Positions 1-12,639 of a stretch of DNA of 64,000 nucleotides are shown one piece after another. The DNA is from Carposina sasakii. Taxonomy: Eukaryota > Arthropoda > Insecta > Lepidoptera > Carposinidae. A model generated the notes under the pieces. That model saw only the letters and a program-made list of their open reading frames with translations, searched no databases and had not been told where the DNA came from. Position 1 is the stretch's first letter; every line of letters begins with the position of its first letter. The DNA is taken from assembly GCA_014607495.2 (NCBI GenBank), contig CP053163.1, forward strand, positions 8,474,716-8,538,715, given 5' to 3'. The translations under genes and the position numbers were made by a program.

Positions 1-3
1 CGA

Positions 4-118
4 GTCATGGATGTTTCTATAACTTATCTATGTATTTATATACCGTTACTTAGTACCCACGACACAAGACCTTAGGGATCTTAGTGTGGGACTAACTTAA
101 TGTGTTGTGTAGTGTGTG
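4..118 (+). repeat. Dispersed repeat, copy 1 of 2
   Basis: This stretch closely matches 30233-30405. Shared words include CATGGATGTTT, TATATACCGTT, and the block ACCCACGACACAAGACC followed by TTAGGGATCTTAGTG. The second copy has an expanded TATA-rich centre. The element class is not recognised and no ends were resolved. Confidence 0.6.
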
Positions 119-167
119 AAAAAAAATCACATAGTAATAATAATAGTAATATATTAGCTACCACTAC

Positions 168-291
168 TACCAACAGCTATATGAAATCGCGTCAAATACA
201 AAATAGCGTATTCGTGATTTGTCATTGGTTACCAACAGCCATATGAAATCGCCTCAACTAGAATATAGCGTTTTCACGACTTGTCATTGGT
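168..291. repeat. Two-unit tandem repeat, 62-bp period
   Basis: Two adjacent 62-bp units each begin TACCAACAGC and end TTGTCATTGG, with about 85% identity by eye. A partial third unit containing AATATAGCGTATTCG follows near 300. No coding potential was seen. Confidence 0.7.
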
Positions 292-668
292 GGGATAAGA
301 ATATAGCGTATTCGTTCAGTCATTCATTCGTGACTTGTGATTTGCGCGCAACGTTATAACGTCACGGAAAAAAATAGCGCGTTATTTGCATGTAGCATAT
401 CACTTTCACGCGTTCCGAGAATATAGCTTTTTTGAACACCACTAGTTGTAACAACTAATAACAAATAAATAAATAAATAAGTACCTAGAATGTGGCAACC
501 GACATGTTATAATTTACTCAGATACCAAATATTCTGGAAAACACATAATTTCTCATGTCGTAATAGTCTAACTAATGATATCTCAAATGGTATACACGAA
601 AATTTGTTAGCAAACTGTTGGAGTTATAATGCAGTTTGAGAAATAGCATTAATTTAGATTTAGACTCT

Positions 669-812
669 GGGGGTCTACTCTGAAATGCCGCTTTCGAATC
701 TTTCGGTCCGGCCGAAGCCCGACCGAATCGAAGCCTTTGACACTACTACTAAATTGCTTCATTCATCTGAGTTCACAACTCATTCGGAACCATAGAGAAT
801 AATTCACATTTA
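669..812 (+). mobile_element. MITE fragment related to 12168-12502
   Basis: It starts GGGGGTCTACTCTGAAATG, followed by a block rich in TTTCGGTC/CGACCGAA and ending near AACTCATTCGGAAC. The same words occur in the same order in the element at 12168-12502, which also shows the opposite terminal repeat. This copy appears to be missing its right half. Confidence 0.55.
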
Positions 813-2780
813 CAATATTTTAAGCTGTGGAACTCCCTGCATGAATCCCTGTACCCATTTCCTATAATCTTGCGGTCTTCAAATCGAGAGTGAACCGGTT
901 TCTTTTAGGCAAGCGCGCTCCATCTTAGACTGCAACGGTGCTTACAGTCAGGCGCATTGTGGTCAAGCGTAAGCCTATTTAATATAAAAAAAAGTAATAC
1001 GTAGTAAAATAGAAAGAAGTTGAACGGAATGTAATAATATTCATCAATTATCTCCGGAGACCTCTAGTAATTCTATAGCTGTACTTAAGTACCTTAGATC
1101 TTCAGTTCAGTTCAAAATCCAAATCTCACTTAGCAGGCGGTATAAACTGTTCTAAGTCATTTGAATTGAAATGTTATCCTGAGGGGCCAATCAGACGACG
1201 AGATGCGCTACCGCTGCACCCAATCAAGTGGACGGTCATTTTGAATTGGCAAGTCAAATGCAATCTTGCCCCCATTTTGTCCCCAAATTTCATTTTACCA
1301 TTTGTAAAACAGTGTTTAGAGGAGCAATGCGACCCATGTTTGATACTAAAAAAGAAACTGGCTTTATGAAATAATAATAAGACCTACCTTTCGGATACTC
1401 TTTCTTCAGGCAATTTGTTACAAACTTATCACAGTCATTTTGACACTTTTCATATTTTTATAATAATTAAGTGTAGATGCAACTAGACACATATGTAGTT
1501 GCGCAAATTTATTTGTATTCTCATAATACTAATAGAGGAAGAAAAGTTATTCATCTGGGATCCTAGATGATTATTTTGGCTGACAAAAACGAAAAAATAA
1601 TACCTATAACTAAAAGCAATGGGAAAAGTAAACTGCTTATTTGGTTCATTCGGAAGTACCTACACAGAAGTTATTATTGTATTGTTTCCTTTGCACACAA
1701 ATATCTGCTAGTTTCCTCAAACATAATTCATATTTTACTTAATGGAAAGGAAATTGAAGACAAAACTCGATGACCATTAATAATCTCAAAATGACAGTTA
1801 CCAATTCAATCTGTACAATGAAAATTGAATTTAGGCTGTAAGCTATTTGTTGATCCGGGGTAAATAAATATACGAAGATCAAACTAGAAATATCCGTCAC
1901 TTATCTACTATTCTGATAACATATTGTAACCTTCCCGCAACTCAGTAGGATTGTAGAATAACCCAAAGAAACCCTGAAATAAACAAAAAGATAATAATAA
2001 TATCATCCAAGGCAAAGTCAAACTAGACACACGTGATTAAAATTCTCTATTTTAAATTCCAATCAAATAATAAAAACATTTAGATATTTCCACAGCTCTT
2101 GAAATATTAAACAGTATTAATCCCACCGCTGTAGTCTTTAGGCAATTAATCATATCTCCCATGAGAATTCAAGTAATATTTTTCGCGAGTATCTCCGAGT
2201 AAACATGATTGTTATCTCATTCCTCTCGGATCCATTAATTTTCCGGACGCCAACGACAACCATTTTAGGAAAGAAAGTCATTTTAGTGAAAAATGCTTAC
2301 GTTGAAATCTACACTTTAAATTTCTGCAGTGTGTACTCGTATTTATATTTCAAGAGATAGATGCAATTTTAGTATTAAGTAGATCTATTTATATAGTAAT
2401 TAACTAGTTCCTTGGTCAAACGCAAGTAAACAAGCCGTCGTAATGTTTACAGAAGAGGGGCCTTTAACATACCAAATAAGGAATCAGCTTCGCCGGCCAT
2501 GGCTACCAAAAGTACATTTAATTTTATGGCAGACATACGGCTTGGTAATATTGTATCTAGGTACATTTTTACCTTCCAGAAGGGGGTCATAGGTGCGATT
2601 CAAGTAACGGGCCTGTACCAATGAAATTATTTCATCTACGCATTTTACGAGTAGAATAACGCATAAATTTCATTTAGGTCCAAAATTTGCAAACCATCAC
2701 ATACAGCGTGCCGTAAAACTCTTATAAGTCATAACAAATTCTAAGTACCTACATCCTACATACACTCTATACCTATATAT
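813..2780. other. Intergenic, no recognised gene
   Basis: AT-rich sequence with no ORF above about 70 codons and no motif I recognise. The part around 2100-2300 has fewer obvious repeats than its surroundings and could be unique or regulatory sequence, but nothing in it shows this directly. Confidence 0.5.
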
Positions 2781-2781
2781 A

Positions 2782-3163
2782 CAGGGTGATTTTTGGTCGT
2801 CAACGTTCCCGAAAACTACAGAATCTCCTCAACATCACGATTATTTTTCTCCATGGAAGCATACCTGGGAAGTGTCTGGTTTCCAAAATATTAGGGTCCA
2901 AAGTTGAGTAAATAGACTACGTTTTTCTGCATGAATGCACATAGACGCGCGTATCAAGATTTTTTCATGAGAAATAATTAATATCTGTCTATAAAAAAAA
3001 CTAACATAAGCACTAGACACTATAAATTTCACCCGATCAAGTAATTTAAAAAAAAATTCAAAAAAAATATTTTTTTACCAGCATTTTTTTTGGCATAAAC
3101 TTACTTTATTTGATGTATAGAGTATGTACCCTTCGTTAGTGGTGGCCACAAAAAAACATCCTG
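2782..3163 (+). mobile_element. Mariner-like MITE, copy 1 of 3
   Basis: The left end reads CAGGGTGATTTTTGG. The reverse complement of the right end reads CAGGATGTTTTTTTGTGG, giving imperfect terminal inverted repeats. TA dinucleotides flank both ends, as expected for a Tc1/mariner-type TA target duplication. Copies 2 and 3 are at 16078-16449 and 30760-31215, both in the opposite orientation. No transposase ORF is present. Confidence 0.75.
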
Positions 3164-3962
3164 TATATCAAGTCACAGTCGCACTGCGAGCTTACCGGCT
3201 ACCTAGCTAAGTTGGCAACCTGGCAGAATGCCAGTGTTTGTAAAACTTGCCGCCACAAGCCTCGGAGATACTGCGAAGTTTCCCAAATTTTGCGTTCTCG
3301 TACAATAGACGAATTGTAGGTGATAGTTACTCCTACTTACACCTATAGATACTACAGTTGTACCTGTGATATCCCTTTGAATCTTCCTCTATGATAAATG
3401 ATATTCATCAAGCTATAAGATAGTTATACATAATTTTCAATTTAGGTTAGTTATTTTAAAGACCTTTCCTGCATTATTGTGGCTTAAAAATAATGCATAT
3501 AAGTAGGAAAGGTGTATACTACATACATATTTTATATTATACAGATTTTTCGAAATAAAACTATGTAACCTCAATAACGAAATCGCCATTTTTTTTAGGA
3601 GCCAAGCCACCCAGTTCTGGCTAATGTACTGTGTCATTCTAGAAAATAATGGCTCTTTAATACGAGACATCTCAACTGAAACCAACGACCTGACTACTGT
3701 AATGGAATTCATCAGGATACCAAAATAGAGAACCGCTATTCGTCGCCATACATGAGTCTAGTCAAATAAAGTTTCATTTCCGGTATGAGTAAAATTTCAT
3801 TCAAAATTGTTGGAACAGAATTTGATGGTTCACAACTCTCCATTCATGTTCAACTTTAAGGGGTTTCATCGTTTTAGAAAATCTATGGTTTCAAATTAAA
3901 GGTAATGAGCTATTTGCGAAGGACGATATTAGTTCATTAGGAATGAGATAGTAATAAGAAAC

Positions 3963-4125
3963 ACAGGGGCGTTCTCTAAGGCGATGAACTTGCAAGTTAT
4001 CACTGATCTTTTACATCGTCCTGCTACATATATTAAACGTGGCTGTAGGATGGTGGTCGATGCCTTTATGATCCTGTATTTCTGTTTATTCTGGGAACAC
4101 AGCCATATGTGTGTAGGGTAATTGT
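3963..4125 (+). repeat. Dispersed repeat family D, copy 1
   Basis: It shares an ordered set of words with 4606-4770, 32515-32715 and 60545-60790: GATGAACT, ACTTGTCACTGAT/ATCACTGATC, TTTACATC, TAAACGTGGCTGT, ATGATCCTG and GGAACACAGCC. The class is not identified. The copies are diverged, so insertion is probably old. Confidence 0.5.
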
Positions 4126-4605
4126 ATGATCTTATATCGTTTAGTAAGACTTGCATTAGGAAGCTTAATATTTTTTCAATAGGGACTATATAGTAATCAT
4201 TTACGGAAATTCAACAATGAAATACCAAATTTAGATGCAAAAACAACAGCTCGATGAATAAAGATGAACGTAAAATTTCTTTTATAATTTCCTCTGCCAT
4301 TAATCAACGGCAAAAATGATCACCTGTAACGGAATGAATTAATCAAATTACTTCAGACACATCTTTAATGAGACAGGGGATAATAATTCGCGTCTCAAGA
4401 TTTTAATAGAGCCTTCAAGGAAATAATGGACGAATGAATATTAATATCGAATATTTGAATAGCAACTGGTTTTTGCATTGCAAAGATATTTTGGCGATGT
4501 CCGCTTGAGTCGAGAACGGTGCTCCGAAATGTTAGTTTAATTTTTTATTTCGCAATCAAATATTACATAGACTTGATGCTGGGCTGAAGACGATTAAATA
4601 ATATA

Positions 4606-4770
4606 GGGGCGTTGTCTCATGCGATGAGCTGGCGACTTGTCACCGACTCTTTTACGTATAAACGTGGTGGCCGTAGATTCTCATTTGGAAATTCGCGACC
4701 CTGCAGTTGTTGCGACCTCATTTTTGGTAGCACAGCCGTGTGCATCTGTCGATATGTATTATGTAGGTTT
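4606..4770 (+). repeat. Dispersed repeat family D, copy 2
   Basis: It contains GCGATGAGCTGGC, ACTTGTCACCGA, AACGTGGTGGC, GACCCTGCAGTTG and AGCACAGCCGTGTGC, in the same order as the other family D copies. It lies about 640 bp from copy 1 in the same orientation. Confidence 0.5.
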
Positions 4771-5314
4771 ATTGTGTATTCCCATATGTGTTTGGTTACC
4801 TGTACAGTTGGATTTTAATACTCACCTTCAACATGTGCTTTGAAAACGCACTGTTTGCTGCTGTTGATGATATTCCGAATTAACAAATTAATGGAGAAAT
4901 AAAGGTATAGCTATTAAGAAGCAATTGCAACAAACGAAACGTGTTCGCTACAAAAACAAATTTACCTGTGTTATTTACTTACGATTATTAAAATTATTTG
5001 TCTATATCTAACTGTCCAAGCTTTGATTGAGTTACAAAGTTTCATTAGAAGTTTTATAACTTTGGCTGTAAAAAAAAAATCTACTGCAAATGAATTGAAA
5101 CTATCAAAAGTTTTTTAACTGATATGTCTAGTCTATTCCCTGCAGAGCACATACTTTATTTATAATGTGTTTTATATTTACTTGTAGTACGCTCAGAGAA
5201 CAATAAATTTTGTCATTACTAAAATCTATGGTGTGGTAGATGTTCAATGAAATACAAGTAAAATATTCTCAACAACAGAGAATGCATTTTTACATCTAAT
5301 TTTATCTTCAGCGG

Positions 5315-5555
5315 TTGGGCGTTTTCCACTAGACGACACGCCAACGACACGACCACGACACAACCACGGCTTATTGGAGGCAAAAAATGTATTAAATGGT
5401 ATGGCTCGTTTTTCTACCAGACGACCTACCACGACCGGGCCCCATATTAGATGACGAAATGTTGTGGTCGCGTCGTCGTCTAGTGGAAAAACGCCCATTA
5501 GACGACGATTTTGACGTGGTCTTGTCGTTGACGTGTCGTCTATTAAAAACGCCCG
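5315..5555. mobile_element. MITE with GACGAC-rich inverted ends
   Basis: The left end TTGGGCGTTTTCCACTAGAC is mirrored at the right end, where GTCTATTAAAAACGCCCGA is its approximate reverse complement. A second, internal pair of the same GGAAAAACG/GACGAC words lies inside, suggesting a duplicated terminal region. It is about 240 bp long with no coding capacity. The target duplication is not resolved. Confidence 0.6.
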
Positions 5556-5587
5556 ATCTCGCATGTTTACTGATGGTTTCTGAGAAT

Positions 5588-5661
5588 GTTATAATCTTAG
5601 AATAAAGATTCGCTCCGCTTCGCTCGGAGCGAAGACCTATCATTAATCTAAGGTTATAATA
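5588..5661. repeat. Short imperfect palindrome
   Basis: The left arm GTTATAATCTTAG pairs with CTAAGGTTATAAT on the right. The centre is a strong hairpin, GCTCCGCTTCGCTCGGAGC. It may be a minimal foldback element. Confidence 0.5.
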
Positions 5662-6292
5662 ATGTTGCACCGACTTAAAATACGTATTATAATAATTCAC
5701 CCCATATTATGGAAGGTTCTGTTTTAGGTACGTTAGGATGTTTATGTTTATTTTATATTTTTTTGTAGCGTGTTAGATTGTTTAATAAATTTTCATAAAT
5801 AAATAAACATCTAAAAATATTAAGGAAAATGATAAACGAAGACGGAACTTTTTCTCTTGGTAAATTAGATTAAGCATTTGACAAGATAAAGGTTTTAGTA
5901 TTACACACGGAGCAGGAAGTTTCTTATTTATGTATGAGTACTCGTAAACTGAATCAGAAATAAGTATGAAGGTATGTAATAAGCAGAAACTGGTGAGTAG
6001 TAGTAACTAATTTAAGTAAGTAGTGCCAGTAACAGTAAAGAAACTATAGTCGGACAAGCCAATCGTGTCGCAAGCCATTTTTACAAGTTTTTAAACACTA
6101 CCACATGTCAAACGATTAGTTAAATGTGACTTCGTGCAGTTTTATTAATATAAAATAATTGCTGTTCAGTATAAATAAACTTACAGTTCTGTAACTACCA
6201 AAAGATAGAGCTTACATTAATCACATTAACCTCTCCCACGACTTCTAATGAGAATAAAAGGAACCCTACATTTATCGAAGGGCCGACTTTTA

Positions 6293-6548
6293 CAATTGTC
6301 AGATAGCCTATCTGAACGATAAAGATGATATTAGGGTCGAATCCCGCAGTCACAAACCTAAACCTAATATTAGTCAAGTCTATCTCTCTCCGTCGTTAAC
6401 ATAAATTCCTGGTAGGTAGGTAGGACTAAATTTACGTTTAGGTTTAAGTGTGACTGCCGGAATTGACCATACTCTCTCTTTTTGTGCAAGTTTTAGAGAA
6501 CGGCAGTATCATCTTTATCCTTCAGATAAGCTTGACCATTGGCAAAAT
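6293..6548. mobile_element. Foldback MITE with TGACNNTCACAC-type ends
   Basis: The left arm contains TATCTGAACGATAAAGATGA, AGGGTCGAATCC and CGCAGTCACAAACC. The right arm carries the reverse complements, including GTGTGACTGCCGGAATTGACC and CATCTTTATCC. The inner terminal repeat matches the ends of the outer element in mS30/mL65 intron 4 (about 53993-59076), so both belong to one family. Confidence 0.6.
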
Positions 6549-9068
6549 TTTCCCTAAAATAATTAAGTTAGGTACCTACGAACCTTAATTCTCTAATATG
6601 TTACCTAACTAAATATACAAAAGTTAATTCTTGAACAGGTAAATTGGGTAACCTTGTTTGACTCGAATTGTGCTAAAGAGTAGGTATGTTTGCGAATAGA
6701 GGGCAAATGGCGCCGTGTGCTGGAATAATTACGTTTGCTAGTATACCTAAACAGTATTCGATTTACATGAAATTCGTGCGAATGTCGCACAGTTTTGTCA
6801 ATAAATTTTGTATTTACCGTACCTACAGTTTCATTTCTAAAATATGTGGCTGGTGGTGAAGCAGGTTGGCTTTTGGAAATAAAACTGCAGTATTTATATC
6901 TAAATTTTATAGGAACAAGTTGAAATACACAGTAGGTACATTATTGAAGCAACGTCCATAGTCTATTGCCAACTTTAAGAATAAATTTTATTATTTTTTA
7001 GCGCCCCCATTTTTTCACCTACTTAAAAACAACCATAACTTCCAAGCCTCTACACAACGCCCCAATTTTTTTTCTGGGTCTCTTACCGCCCCCCTTTAGG
7101 CCTGCAGCACCCATAAGGGGGCGTTATCGCCCACTTTGGGAAGGGCTGGTATATGCGAAATGAAAATGTACGATGAAACAAAATTATCTGTAACCAGACT
7201 TTAGTTTATTTTGTGTGTATTAACAAATGAACCTCTTAGTTGATGATATTGTAAACAACTCACCTTTTTAACAGCAAAAAAGCACCATTAGATATTGTAA
7301 TACTTACCATTCCTATTGTACTGAACTATCAAGCAAAGACAAACGCAGTTATCATAAATATATTTTCGTACCTACATAATAAACAAGAGAGCCGTCGGGT
7401 TGGTAATGAATAATGGACGAAATAAATCCTAATACAGTGCATTACTACGGCGCGGCTGACCCGCTTCATGATAATCTAGATTTATGAACAATAAAAATGT
7501 ATTTCGAATCGATTTAGGCAAGTCGCTACAATCGTAAAACTTTTAACTGTAATGGCGCACGGAGATTTAAATCCTAGCAATACATCCAATGTCGCCCGAA
7601 GAATATAAATCTACAGATAAACAAAGATGTAGTATCAGTATAGTATATTGCAAGACTTTCTTATTTATATTTTATTCTATATCGATTTATAGCATCCTAT
7701 TTTTAAAAGTCAGCACTGTTACCTACTCGTATTATTATAACTTATCTATAAAACTGGCACAGCAGCTGTCAACTTATCCACCGTGCCGTATTCAAAGAGA
7801 ATAAACAGCTACAAATAACTCTAGCCGGTACATTAATAATTGACGCAATGAAGTTCCCCATACGAACTACAAAGGCTACGTAATGATCCAGAATTTGTCT
7901 GTCGGAACTATATATTCGTGTGTAATCAACAATGAAACTAATAGCTCTAACAGCTCCGCAATTAATATAACCTATGGTTATTACCATGCATTGTCAAAGT
8001 TGGTCCAACTAGCATAACTTTATCGATCAAAACTTTATCAATTGCTATCCAGCTGCGGATCTTAGGCGCTAGTTCAAAATTCAGTTTGCTAAATCATCTG
8101 GACAATGCAGCTCAAGGGAATAAACATAGTCTTCCTGTACAATCCCTAATTCAGGTTGGTGACGTTTCAGATATTCAGAAGAGTGAAACTAAACCTGATT
8201 GTAGGGTTACCTTGGTGTTTGAAATGTCTCAAGTCAAAATTTTGTAAGGATAAGGGCCTTATCGTGTAAACCCTTCAGAGTATCGCTAATCAATTAATAA
8301 AGTGCCACTTAAGACGAAGCTACTTCTGAGTTTTTCTTGCTGGTTAGTAGGTAAAGTAAAGTCCGTAAAGTACCTAGGAACTTTACTTGGAGATGGTGCG
8401 GGAGACCCTAAATGTCAGAAGGCCATGTCACATACGTTTGTGCAGAACCCGGACCGTATACTGTCCTGCAATTTTTAAATAAGCTTACATCCGAAGTTTG
8501 TATAAGTCCAATGTTGTGTTTTAAAGTTCGAAATTGATTTTTCAATATTACATTCTATTCCAAAAATAGAAATAGACGTGTTTAGCTATTAAATTATTAA
8601 GACCAACATAAATTTCCACAATTAAGTATGTTTAGTATGGTTTAATGCATTACTCTGACTGAGGTTACATTTGTACTACAGAATACACATTCATTCCTAA
8701 TTCAGAGGAGGTTAAGCAATCGCTGCAGACTTTGTACTTACTCATTATATATTCCAAATTGTTAGGTACTTTGCTATTTCGCAACTTACGAATGAACTAT
8801 TTTTAGACGATATTTTTATTGTTATCAATGTACCTATAATCATTTCGGCCCAGGAATTAAACTCCACTGCTGAACTTATTCCTCAAAACAAAGTGCTGAT
8901 GCCAATTTGTCTCTCTCCAAAACCCATACTATTCAAAATGCCTAGCCGTTTCGTAATACGGCGTGCTCTACAACATACCTTTGGCATTTACATCTCTCGA
9001 TTAATATACAAGTTATTTCCCTATGATACTCGTATACGACTATGAAATAAACTAATATCACAAAGATA
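6549..9068. other. Intergenic, no recognised gene
   Basis: AT-rich with only short ORFs that look random. A GCCCCC/GGGGGC-containing patch at about 6995-7150 may be a degraded element. No family was assigned. Confidence 0.5.
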
Positions 9069-9081
9069 TGCATTATTATGG

Positions 9082-9339
9082 CCGCGTGGTGCCGGCAGAG
9101 TAGAATTCGTACCACCCCATGTCTGCCCGTGGGTATCGTACGAGGCGATTGAGGGTTCCCGGGAGGTGGGCAGCAGCGCCTACCATGTTGACAACATAGT
9201 CCAAAATACAAACTGCGGTCGCCAACCCGTCTGCCCAGCGTGGTGACTATGGGCAAATACACCTCATGGCAGTCTTGTGGCGTGTACTGGGGGAGGCCTA
9301 CGTCCAGCAGTGTCTGCAATAGGCTGATGATGATGATGA
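9082..9339 (+). mobile_element. GAT-tailed retroposon, intact insertion
   Basis: It starts CCGCGTGGTGCCGGCAGAG and ends with GGCTGATGATGATGATGAT. It is flanked by a perfect 13-bp direct repeat, TGCATTATTATGG, at 9069-9081 and 9340-9352. A 3' simple-repeat tail plus long target duplication fits target-primed reverse transcription (SINE or LINE 3' fragment). Related copies lie at 23600-23872, 31479-31693 (reverse) and 36041-36290. Confidence 0.8.
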
Positions 9340-9352
9340 TGCATTATTATGG

Positions 9353-11224
9353 TAATTGATAATTATTACGTAAAAGACTTATTTAGGTATTCCAGCGTTT
9401 GTCGAGCGAAACTAATTTCAAGAGTAGTGCTCGACTTTAGCCTGGCTAAAGCAGAAATTTCATCAAGAATCTCTTTATAGAATGAAACAGGAAAGCCTAA
9501 ATTCTTGAGAAGGAAATTCTTCCATTGTAAGTAGTACCTAAATGCTCACTCATCTGTTCCAAAATTGGATTTGTTAACTGGGAACAAATTAGTCATACTC
9601 CCAAAGAATTGTGTCTGTGCGAATGTACCCAAAGGTATTCTGTATAGTTTTAAGAAAATGTTTCATAGAATAACTCATATGCCTAATTTCAAAACTTTCA
9701 TTTTATTTGAATGCAGTCACACTGAAAATGTGGTCATACACATAATAACTTACGCCATCGTCCAGAGGAACTATGCGGTGAAACGCACTCTACAAAAACG
9801 AAGATCATTTCTCACTTCTAATACTTAATGTATGGACACAACTTAAAATTTTCTGGTATTTCACTTTTTGTCTTAGTCCTACAAGATGGCTTTCAATGAA
9901 AGAGACTATGCTTTTTTGAGTTGTGCTCATACATTATTGGGAGCTGCTCATACGATATTGCATTATGAGTGCAGTTTAAGAAATATATAAGGTAAATGTA
10001 ACCTTTCCGGTGTAAACGCATAAAATGTAATCGGATGTTAGTATTAAGGTCTGTCATAAACAAACAAAAGTTTAATTCATAAACATCTGTCGCCACAATA
10101 AAGATTTTACGATGCTCAAAGTTTCCACCCTTGCCGCAGCTATTGTACTTGTTTAATATTAGTCCTAGTAAATCTTTTTAAATACCACTTTCTTTGTCCA
10201 CAACTTGGTGTTATGCTAAGCTGGGTCGCCTAATTTTCGGTATTAATGGTTGTTTTCGTTGCAGGAGATCTGTTGGTTAATAAAGGGTTATAGTTAAGCT
10301 TAAGATAGTTACCGGTAGACGCTTGGTCTTACGACGCTTACCTGTACCTTTTATGAAAATGTTAATGTGGGGTTCATATTGTCCGTCTCTATTTTTTGTT
10401 TTTTTTTCATAGCTATGGATAACAAAATTAAGGTATCAAGGTAAATGTATGGTTATTTATGTTTAATAAATTTTCACGCAGTCTAAATGGATCAAACAGC
10501 AAGTTATAGATGTTACGTAGGTGCCTTTGGTAAATTAAATCACAAAAGAAATTGTTTTCTCTGCTAAGATATTATAATGTATTCATTAAGAGTCCCGCCA
10601 CGTATTACATTATTTTTAAACTGAATCATTTTGAATGAACGCTTTTTGTAAGAAAGAAAGATTGATGAAATCTTTTCGTCGTCGAATTGGAATTTTAACT
10701 TCGTAAATTTGTAATTGCTTATTAAATTTAGTACCTAGCGTTAATATTAATGTAATTAGACATTTTCTTGATGGAATGGACCAAGTGGAAACATTAGGTA
10801 ACGTTTCCATTAATAATGCTTTACACGTGTTCTGTGCGTAGAATTACGAGTAGCTATGTATAATCTAGAAAAGTTTCAAAAGAGATGATACATTACTGCT
10901 GAAAATTTTCAACACGTTTTCCTTATTAGGTACATATTGTAAATATATTTGTGTAATAGTACTGTTTGTGTCTCATGAAAATAATAAAATAAAATAAAAT
11001 ACGTGATACATAGACACGCTCATTATTCCCCAGAGAAGTTGGGTAGAAGTGTGCAAATTGCACACCTACTCTTAACCAGTTAGCCTAAAGTTCCGCGTCG
11101 TAGGGAGTGACCCTTCCGCCACTTTTCGGGAACAAACACAACAACCTAGCTACCGGTGACGAATCCTATAGAATCATAAGTAATTTATGTTATATGGCAA
11201 CGTTGCTTGCTGCTACAAATAAAA
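9353..11224. other. Intergenic, no recognised gene
   Basis: AT-rich sequence without repeats I could pair elsewhere in the window and without a plausible coding ORF. Confidence 0.5.
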
Positions 11225-11578
11225 TATAAATTATGATGATGATCTCCGACCGTATTTCAGCTAAGGCGACCAATCTCTACGGAGATTGGCCAGGTACGCA
11301 GGAGATTTTATAGTGCACAAGTGTGTGCGCAAGCAAACACAGATGCACTCTCTATTCCGTTACTCTCATTGTCCGATGGGACGGAAAGCCGACACGACAG
11401 GAGAGAGATCAAGCGCAGGACCAACAGTATTACGTGCTTTCCGAGGCACGAGCTAAATGACAATTTTACAACATTAAAATCTGTACATGAAATAAATTCA
11501 TTGGTACAGGCCCGTGGGATCGAATTTACGCGTCCCCGCTTGGAAGGTGCACGTCTTAACCACTGGGCTATCACCACT
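11225..11578 (+). mobile_element. SINE-like retroposon
   Basis: It contains words I associate with a common lepidopteran retroposon: GTGTGCGCAAGCAAACACAG, TCCGATGGGACGG, CGTGCTTTCCGAGGCACG and a 3' part reading GGGATCGAATTTACGCG followed by CTTAACCACTGGGCTATC. The last segment resembles the gene-cluster form of such repeats. The family name is not certain. It directly abuts the Helitron at 11582. Confidence 0.5.
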
Positions 11579-11581
11579 ATA

Positions 11582-11885
11582 TCTAATATATAAAATTTTC
11601 GTGTCACGGTGTTAGAAGTTAAACTCCTCCGAAACGGCTCGACCGATTTTCGTAAATCTTGGCATGCATATCGGTTAGGGTGGAGAATCGGACAACATCT
11701 ATTTTTCATCCCCCTAAATGTTAAGGGTGGTCCAACCCTAAATTTTTTTTTATAATTTTTTGGCAAAATTTTTTGTTTTTATTTTTTTATGATACAGCAT
11801 ACAAAAATACATACAACCATGAATTTTCACCCCTCTAGGATCAACCCCTTTTACATGGCAAAACAACGTTTGCCGGGTCAGCTAG
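11582..11885 (+). mobile_element. Non-autonomous Helitron
   Basis: It begins TCTAATATATAAAATTTTC after an A and ends GCCGGGTCAGCTAG before a T. This is the Helitron pattern: 5' TC, 3' CTRR, insertion between A and T, no target duplication. The inner words ACGGCTCGACCGATTTTCG and CATCCCCCTAAATG are typical of these elements. No Rep/helicase ORF. A shorter relative is at 40758-40930. Confidence 0.8.
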
Positions 11886-12124
11886 TATACCTATAAATAT
11901 ATAGTAACATGTCCTGAACTCCTGACTGACTGATTTATCAACGCCGAGGCAAAACTATTGAAGCTTAATAAGAAACGTGATATTTGGAGCGTGGTTTCAT
12001 TTTGTGACGTATAGATCCACTAAAAGAAATTGTTTTGTTTCCACGGAAATGGGTAGGTATTAACGGGAATCCCAAACTGTACGCGAACGAAGTCGTAGGG
12101 GGTCGCTAATAATGAATACGAGTA

Positions 12125-12635
12125 AGGGTCGGTTCATATCTGACGGAAGATGCGTCAAGCCTATTTCCAGGGGGTCAACTCTGAAATGCCGCTTTCGAAT
12201 CTTTCGGACGACCGAAACCCGACCAAATTAAACCAAATTAAAGCCTTTGACCCTACTGCGAAATTGCTTCGAATGTTCACAACATTCAGTTCACAACTCA
12301 TTCGGAACTATAGAGAATAATTTACATTGTCTAATATTATAAGCTCAGATGAATGATATACAATTATAAGCCTGTCAAATAGAGTTCGATCGGACCGAAT
12401 GAAAAAACGGCGCCACTGACCCGATCGAAGGTAGTTCGTAGTAGGAAACACCTCGATATTCAGCCGATACTTCTTTTATCGTCACTTCAGAATAGACCCC
12501 CAGGTACAAGCAAACGCACTAACGTATCATCGATTGAGTGTGAAAGGTTGAAAGTTTTGTCATATATTTGCCTGTTTTGTCGGTCGCGTACCGACAAATA
12601 TGCGACGGATTTTACGTTAGATATGAACCGACCCT
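12125..12635. mobile_element. Outer MITE containing a second MITE
   Basis: The ends AGGGTCGGTTCATATCTGACG and CGTTAGATATGAACCGACCCT (12615-12635) are 21-bp inverted repeats with one mismatch. Another element (12168-12502) sits inside. The target duplication could not be settled. Confidence 0.7.
12168..12502. mobile_element. Inner MITE
   Basis: The left end AGGGGGTCAACTCTGAAATG pairs with the right end, whose reverse complement reads TGGGGGTCTATTCTGAAGTG. Internal words match 669-812. It is nested within 12125-12635, so it inserted later. Confidence 0.65.
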
Positions 12636-12639
12636 ATAA

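Noticed and set aside
168..330. Possible CRISPR-like repeat
   Set aside because: Only two units without spacers, diverged, in a eukaryotic genome; an ordinary tandem repeat.
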